Shown here: piece after piece, positions 58,590 to 64,000 of the stretch
How the letters are laid out: each line of letters starts with the position of its first letter
How positions within the stretch are numbered: the first letter of the stretch is position 1
DNA from: Rhyzopertha dominica
Taxonomy: Eukaryota > Arthropoda > Insecta > Coleoptera > Bostrichidae
Direction of reading: 5' to 3'
Length of the DNA stretch: 64,000 bases
NCBI GenBank assembly: GCA_025024175.1
Contig: QCXZ01000064.1
Span: 23,556,286-23,620,285 of the forward strand
The notes under the pieces: model-generated
Database searches by the model: none
What the model was told of the DNA's origin: nothing
The model's input: only the letters and a program-made list of their open reading frames with translations
Made by a program: the position numbers and the translations under genes

Positions 58590-59215
58590 GGCTCGTTTGA
58601 AAGCTACGTTCAATAACAGACAATTTGAAGCCTTTTGCCCACGAAAGAAGGCCGTGATGAACCGAATTTGTCTTCATTAAACATCCACTATTTTTAACCA
58701 CAAATTTTATGCAAAAGTTAACGCAATTGCAGTAACCAGAGTAAACAAACTATCGCATCGAACTGACAAACTTGCCATTGTATCGCTTACCGCTGTTGGT
58801 TATTAGGCCTCAGGTTGACCATACGGATTAATTCCTTGTCGTTTACTTTTAATTTAATATACTTATGCTGGAATAAGGTGTTATTATCATATCTTAATTG
58901 TATCAGATTGCTATACTTTATCGATCATATTCTGATCATTTTGGGGTATAATTAATAATTGTAAATGATGCATGCTGTCAATGTTTTTTTTTTATTTTTT
59001 AGGTAAAGAGAAATATATTAGATGCAGTTTTCACCCACTGCTATGGAATGAAATGAATAAATAATAAAATAGTTTAAATTTCGGACAATTTTGGACAATA
59101 CAAGTATGCATTTTAACGTCATTAAATGCCTAAGCCACTTTTTTTGGTGGATATAAGATTGCGGGTACGTGTCATCAGTATTTTTTGAAATATTTTGAGA
59201 AAACTGAAGTTTTTA
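58590..59215. repeat. Right arm of a long inverted repeat
   Basis: This pairs with 54925-55795. It holds about 85 bp (about 58730-58815, AACCAGAGTAAACAAACTAT...GGCCTCAGGTTG) that the left arm lacks, and lacks other segments of the left arm. The arms are old. The pair could be the ends of a foldback-type transposon, or two independent inverted copies of one repeat. Confidence 0.75.
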
Positions 59216-62200
59216 TGTTTTTTGTGAATGCAAGGTAACGATTTCTAATGATTGTCAGTTGTCTAGGTCATAATTTGGTAGTATGCAATTATATATTTTT
59301 TTTCATTAAGACTGATTTTGTTTAGATCAATTTGCTACCTAGCGTTTCACCGTTTCACTATTTCTATTTCTCTGATATGCAGTAGTTAAAATGATTAACA
59401 ATATCTCATGTACTTGCAAAGCTTAGCCGAACTTTTTTATTTGCTGTAGGGTTTATTCATTACGCTTTTTTTACAAAATTTGGCGGTACACACCTAAACC
59501 TTACTTACTAAAAAACAATGATAATTTTAACGTTTTTAATGACGTAGAAATAAATAAAGATTAATTAAGAATCTTTTAAGCGGACATTTAGAGATATTTG
59601 GCTTTTTCCAGCACACTGCAAAGTTCACATTTCGGAAAACTTCAAATATGGCCCAAACTGCGTAAAATAATCACATGTTGTTAAGACAGTGGACCTTATT
59701 TTTGACAATGAATTCATTTGTTTCAATAAAAAAAATGTTGTTAACTCCAAGAGAAAATTAGACACTCCGTGTAATGCAAAATAATTCTATAGTAGGTATA
59801 GACACATTTTCCGAAATTTTCAATATTAACTGAGCTGCTGTCCGCCTCGTCTTAGGTAACACACGCTGTATAGAACATCAATCTTAGAAATAAAAAAAGA
59901 CCGTAAGATCAACATCACTATATTAATATGTTTCAATTGGGACGCTTACATGTATGACACANCTGCTGTTCTCATTTGTCTTTTTGACAAGACTTACTCT
60001 TTCCAATAAGATCAGTTTTGAACTTTATCTTTGCCAATTTTTGCTAAGTGTTATCTTCATCAAAGCAGCATTTAATAGAATTGAATTGTTAATTTATATT
60101 TGTCTACACACTGTTACAATTGTCTTTCAGACGAAGCAAAACTTGTTTACAAGTGAAACAATTTTATGTTTTTGTATTAAACTTTAATAAGACAATTTTA
60201 TTCTAAACTGATTTTTAGGAATCGCCTTAAACATCACGATTACACTGCATTAAAATATGTTTTTAAAGAAATATTATTGGAGGGTTATTGTTTTTTACGC
60301 CACTGACCTGCAGTCTACGGTTAAGTTTATATTTATTAAGGTATAAGGTAGGTAATTTGAGAAATATTGAAGTTGTATACAGACGAAACAGAAATAGTGA
60401 TAAGTACAAACAGTAAATGGTGTACAGTAGAGGAAAAAATACAGCAAGAAAATTAATTTGATGTTATGATGACCAAACAATACAATACAATACAATACCG
60501 GTATAGTAGGACGCTGTAATGAAAGAGAAAAGCATGAACGGTAAAAATAGTTCCGTAACAGAAAAACAGAAAACTAAAGAACAAAAAACAACGATAATGA
60601 AAGGAAAATACATACACAAAACTACACTAAGCACTAAATAGTAAATAAATAAATAGTTGGTGCGCAATCAATACTTTCTGTCCTCTAAATACACCAAGTA
60701 AAAAATGAAGGAATGTATTACCGTTTCAAAGACGTATACGCGCTTTTAAATTAGACAAGATAAATGAGAGGTCCATAACCGAAACACTGGACCCCACTAC
60801 CGGACATAAATTTGCTTATTACAATCACATTTTTTAGGTAATCTAATCCAAGAAACAATCCCAACATCCAACGTCCTGTCTTGTTAAGCCGGATTGCTTA
60901 AATCTGAGTGATGCGACCTGCTTACGCATGTGTATCTGATGATAATAAATAACCTGCGACATCTCCATATCCTCTAATTAAATCGTACTTCCCGCTTGAT
61001 GGATGCCCGAAGGATTCGGGGCGCATTTCTCCACGTGTGTAATTTGTCGGAAGGCTCCAAAAATACAAATCGACTCGGTTTTTTCGCATTGTGGATCTCG
61101 TCGGCGGACATTGACATACAGTGTTATGATAGCTTAGAGTAACTTGAGCAGCTCTAACAACTGCTTGTGGGTAATAGATTTTTGGTTAAAAAAAGGATGT
61201 TGGACGTATTTCTAATTTATTGTTATAGTTTACAGTGTCTATAATATGGGTCAGATTTTGTTTTATTTTCAGAAAAAAGGTTAAAAGTAGCTTCACCTAG
61301 AAGCTACTATTTATTCATCCATAAAATTTTTATTTACTGCCGCTAATTATCTTTGTGTTCAGTATAATCAGACATTTTATTATGGTTGAATATATGTTTG
61401 GTTATCGCAAAAGAATATGTGAAACGTTAACTTGAGAAAACGGTGATTAACATTATCGCCTTCCTGTGTTTGCTATTTGTTAAATCTTTGAAAATTTGCA
61501 AAGGAAAAAGTTGAAAACTTGTTACTCCATCCTCCATCTCTCGCCCTCAGGATAGAGAAAAGTACCACTCTGATCACAATGTAGTGACCTTAGATTACGG
61601 CTTAAATCGGTGACATCTTAGCGCTTTGGAAAAAAGACGTAAACGTCTGCTTGGAGTTAAGAGCAATTTACGAGCATTTTTTGGGACATTATAGATTTTG
61701 ATATATATTTATGAGAACAGTTTTACACTACGTTACCCAGCTGGGTCGATTGCACGCTCAAAAACGATTACGATTATTTGTCGTTATTTTCTAATCGATT
61801 GCGATTACCTTTAATTTCATTTTACATTGTTGTTAATTAGGGTCATTTCTTAAGTTTTACAATCTATTATATTGACAATCATTTTCGTCACAAATGTAAT
61901 TAATTAAATTATGATCTCTTATGTGCGTTCATTTTATAAGGAAAAAAATAAAATCGGATGTCAGTTATATCACAAATAGTATTGTTTTTATGCCCATAAA
62001 TAAAATTATAATGTGGAAGCAATGTATTTGACATTCTATATTAATTAGTGGCGTTACTAAGTCGGCTAACATTGGAATGTTTCGTAGCTGTACAAAAAAA
62101 TTTCTATATAAGCCTACTTTATAAAAAGAATAACTAGCTATAATATAAGGGGTGAATCAATGAATCTTAACGCACATATTACAAACGTGTATCTAAAGTC

Positions 62201-62587
62201 TAAAAATGAAAACAAAACGAAATATTTTTATCCCTATTCCTTACTTACTTACATACGTACTAGTATATAATATACCGTTCATTACTCACTGTCCACCTTG
62301 TTTGCTATCATAACAATAAGCTTTTCAATATTCTTGTCATTTAAGGTGTACCTTCATGCAATATTTATTAGCCATCAATGTTAAAAAATCTTTCTGCTGT
62401 AACTACTCCCAATAACTCCCTTTAAGTTAAAAATTTTTTACTTCATATTCTGCTATAACTGTCATTATAATTACAGTTACGAATACGTTATTTCTCGATG
62501 GAGAATATGTTATCGATTGCTTACTTACTTGTCCAGCGCCGCTATATTATTTACTAATGTTTAAATTGAGCGAATACCACTAAATAT
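59216..62587. other. No gene seen
   Basis: AT-rich; an (AATAC)n microsatellite lies at about 60478-60498, and an ambiguous base at 59962. Short ORFs are low-complexity. Nothing recognised. Confidence 0.4.
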
Positions 62588-62650
62588 CAGTGGCGGCTGG
62601 TCGGGTGAGGCAAGTTAGGTGCAGCCTCATAATAAGTTTCACACCACATT
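62588..62650 (+). mobile_element. DNA-transposon end fragment (CAGTGGCGGCTGG type)
   Basis: TCAGTGGCGGCTGGTCGGGT followed by GAGGCAAGTTAGGTGCAGCC resembles the terminal region of hAT-like elements (CAGTGGCGGCTGGT...GAGGCA). The opposite end is not visible within the next kilobase, so it is a truncated piece with uncertain right limit. Confidence 0.4.
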
Positions 62651-64000
62651 TCAATTTAATAAAGTCAAAAGAAAAGAACCTATGTTGTAATTAACATTTA
62701 AGTAACACACTAGGTGTCCTTGAAGATAGATAACAACATGTGCACTGCTGCACAAGCAGTTGTCGACACCAATATACTACTACTTCTACTCGCTCTGTCA
62801 CTTAAGCTCAGAAAATTGAGCCTAGCTTTACGAGGCGCGGATATGTCATGAAGACGGAATTTAATTGTTTTAAATGAATATTTTTGTTCTTAATACTTAG
62901 TTCAAAATACCTATTTGCTGGAATCAGTTATACGTGTAGTTTTAATGTAAAACTTTGAGAATATCAGTCAAATACTTAAGCACGCTTCATTTTATAATGC
63001 GATTTATATACATTTAAACAATTGAAGCAAGGTATATCAGAAATGCATATAATGAGATCAAATATGCTCTCTTTAAGTGTTGTTTTTTTAAACGAATACT
63101 AATTTTCAATAAATTGCAATTTTGATTTTCAGAAAAAAATAGTTTGTTTCTATTTATATTAATAATCTAATTTGTCTCAAGAAAATATACAATTTACATG
63201 AATACCAAGATATTTCAGATAAAAGTCCCTGGCGGTTTAATTAAATACCAGCATCTGCCATAATTAAACAAATTGTAATACGTTGGCATGGTTCGAATGT
63301 CAAAGCCGTTAATGAGCAATCTTACAGATTTTAACTTATGTCGCAATCATTAAAGTGTGGTAGGCAAAAAGCATTTGCAGACGTATAATCGAGCCGAAAC
63401 GAATGCTATTTTTTGTCTGTATGGAGGTTTAGATGGTAGTTAGCATAAGCTTTCCATAAGGTAGTCCAATCAAAGGCGCACAAATCTCATAACTATTTCA
63501 GTGTCTGTGGCAGGACCATCAGCGAATGTAAGACTGTGCGTTNTTAAATCAGAACAGAACTGCTGCAAGATGTCGGAACTTGTTATGAAATATAGTCTAT
63601 TTATTACATACTAATAGAATAAATTATATATTACTACTTTCTGTGTAGAATATAAAACACCTAGAGTTTAAAATATTTGCACATCGTTCTGGGAAAGAAA
63701 ATCATAAGTCTCTAATGATAAGTATCTATAAAACATGTTCTCTGTCTGAAACTGATATTCGGTAGTATATTCTGCAATTTTCTGGTATATTGATAAGTGC
63801 ATATATTTCTGAACTATTGTTGCACTTACTGTCAATAATTTTTTTCTTGTGCTGGCTTCAGCGCTAGTTTTTGCAGTCTTCATCCTTAAGTTTTTTGTTC
63901 GTTTTGGAACGAGCTATTTCTGTATAGTTACTAATGTCGTCTTTCCGCAAGTTTTTTCTAATATTTCTCCGTCTGTAGTGACTAAATACGTCGCGGTGTG
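62651..64000. other. No gene seen
   Basis: AT-rich DNA to the window edge; an ambiguous base at 63543. No coding or repeat similarity recognised. Confidence 0.4.

Noticed and set aside
58392..58680. Overlapping ORFs of 70-73 codons on both strands
   Set aside because: No similarity, and the right part falls in the inverted arm, whose left partner does not preserve the frame.

Overview
The window is AT-rich, intron-era eukaryotic DNA with no bacterial-style gene layout and no long intact ORF. Every coding stretch I can identify is a broken transposable element. The mix (BEL/Pao, Ty3/gypsy and copia LTR elements, Jockey/R1, CR1-like and R4-type LINEs, mariner/Tc1, hAT, a THAP-domain element and several MITEs) points to an arthropod, most likely an insect. 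The species cannot be named from this sequence. I see no convincing host protein-coding gene.

Layout. 1-6345: decayed BEL/Pao element on + (gag, zinc knuckle, protease, RT, integrase), interrupted in gag by about 850 bp of unknown DNA and in the protease by a 483-bp MITE. 6640-10410: copia element on -, split by a + strand gypsy fragment that is itself split by about 0.94 kb of unclassified repeat. 10790-15560: a Jockey-like LINE remnant, then a gypsy element carrying a 5'-truncated BEL/Pao element with a 3' LTR. 15793-16240: degenerate ~140-bp tandem repeats. 17300-22257: Penelope-like terminal fragment, CR1-like LINE and R4-type LINE, all on -. The R4 RT is interrupted by a foldback element that contains a well-folding tRNA-Thr(AGT)-like sequence.

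22257-22396 holds a hammerhead ribozyme whose full core and three stems are visible. A second copy lies at 40490-40593 on the other strand, with a compensatory base change in stem II, inside a 274-bp unit bounded by a 13-bp direct repeat. This is the most interesting signal in the window.

24731-26748 and 52371-53529 are two inverted copies of an element encoding a THAP-like zinc-finger N-terminus. The first is split by a CR1-like LINE, whose exact boundaries can be read from the second. The second lies inside a Tc1/mariner element (51849-54913) that also holds a 658-bp hAT element with a perfect 8-bp target duplication. 54925-59215 is bounded by long diverged inverted arms. 28931-29294 and 55785-56143 are two copies of one MITE. 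Two further mariner fossils (45590-46200, 49750-50660) and one R1/Jockey-type LINE (43850-44825) complete the set. The rest, especially 31-37 kb, 47-49.7 kb and 59-64 kb, is AT-rich DNA in which I see no gene.

The parts do not form a working pathway. The window is an archive of nested insertions. The two hammerhead sequences and the tRNA-like sequence are the only elements that look as if they could still give a structured RNA.
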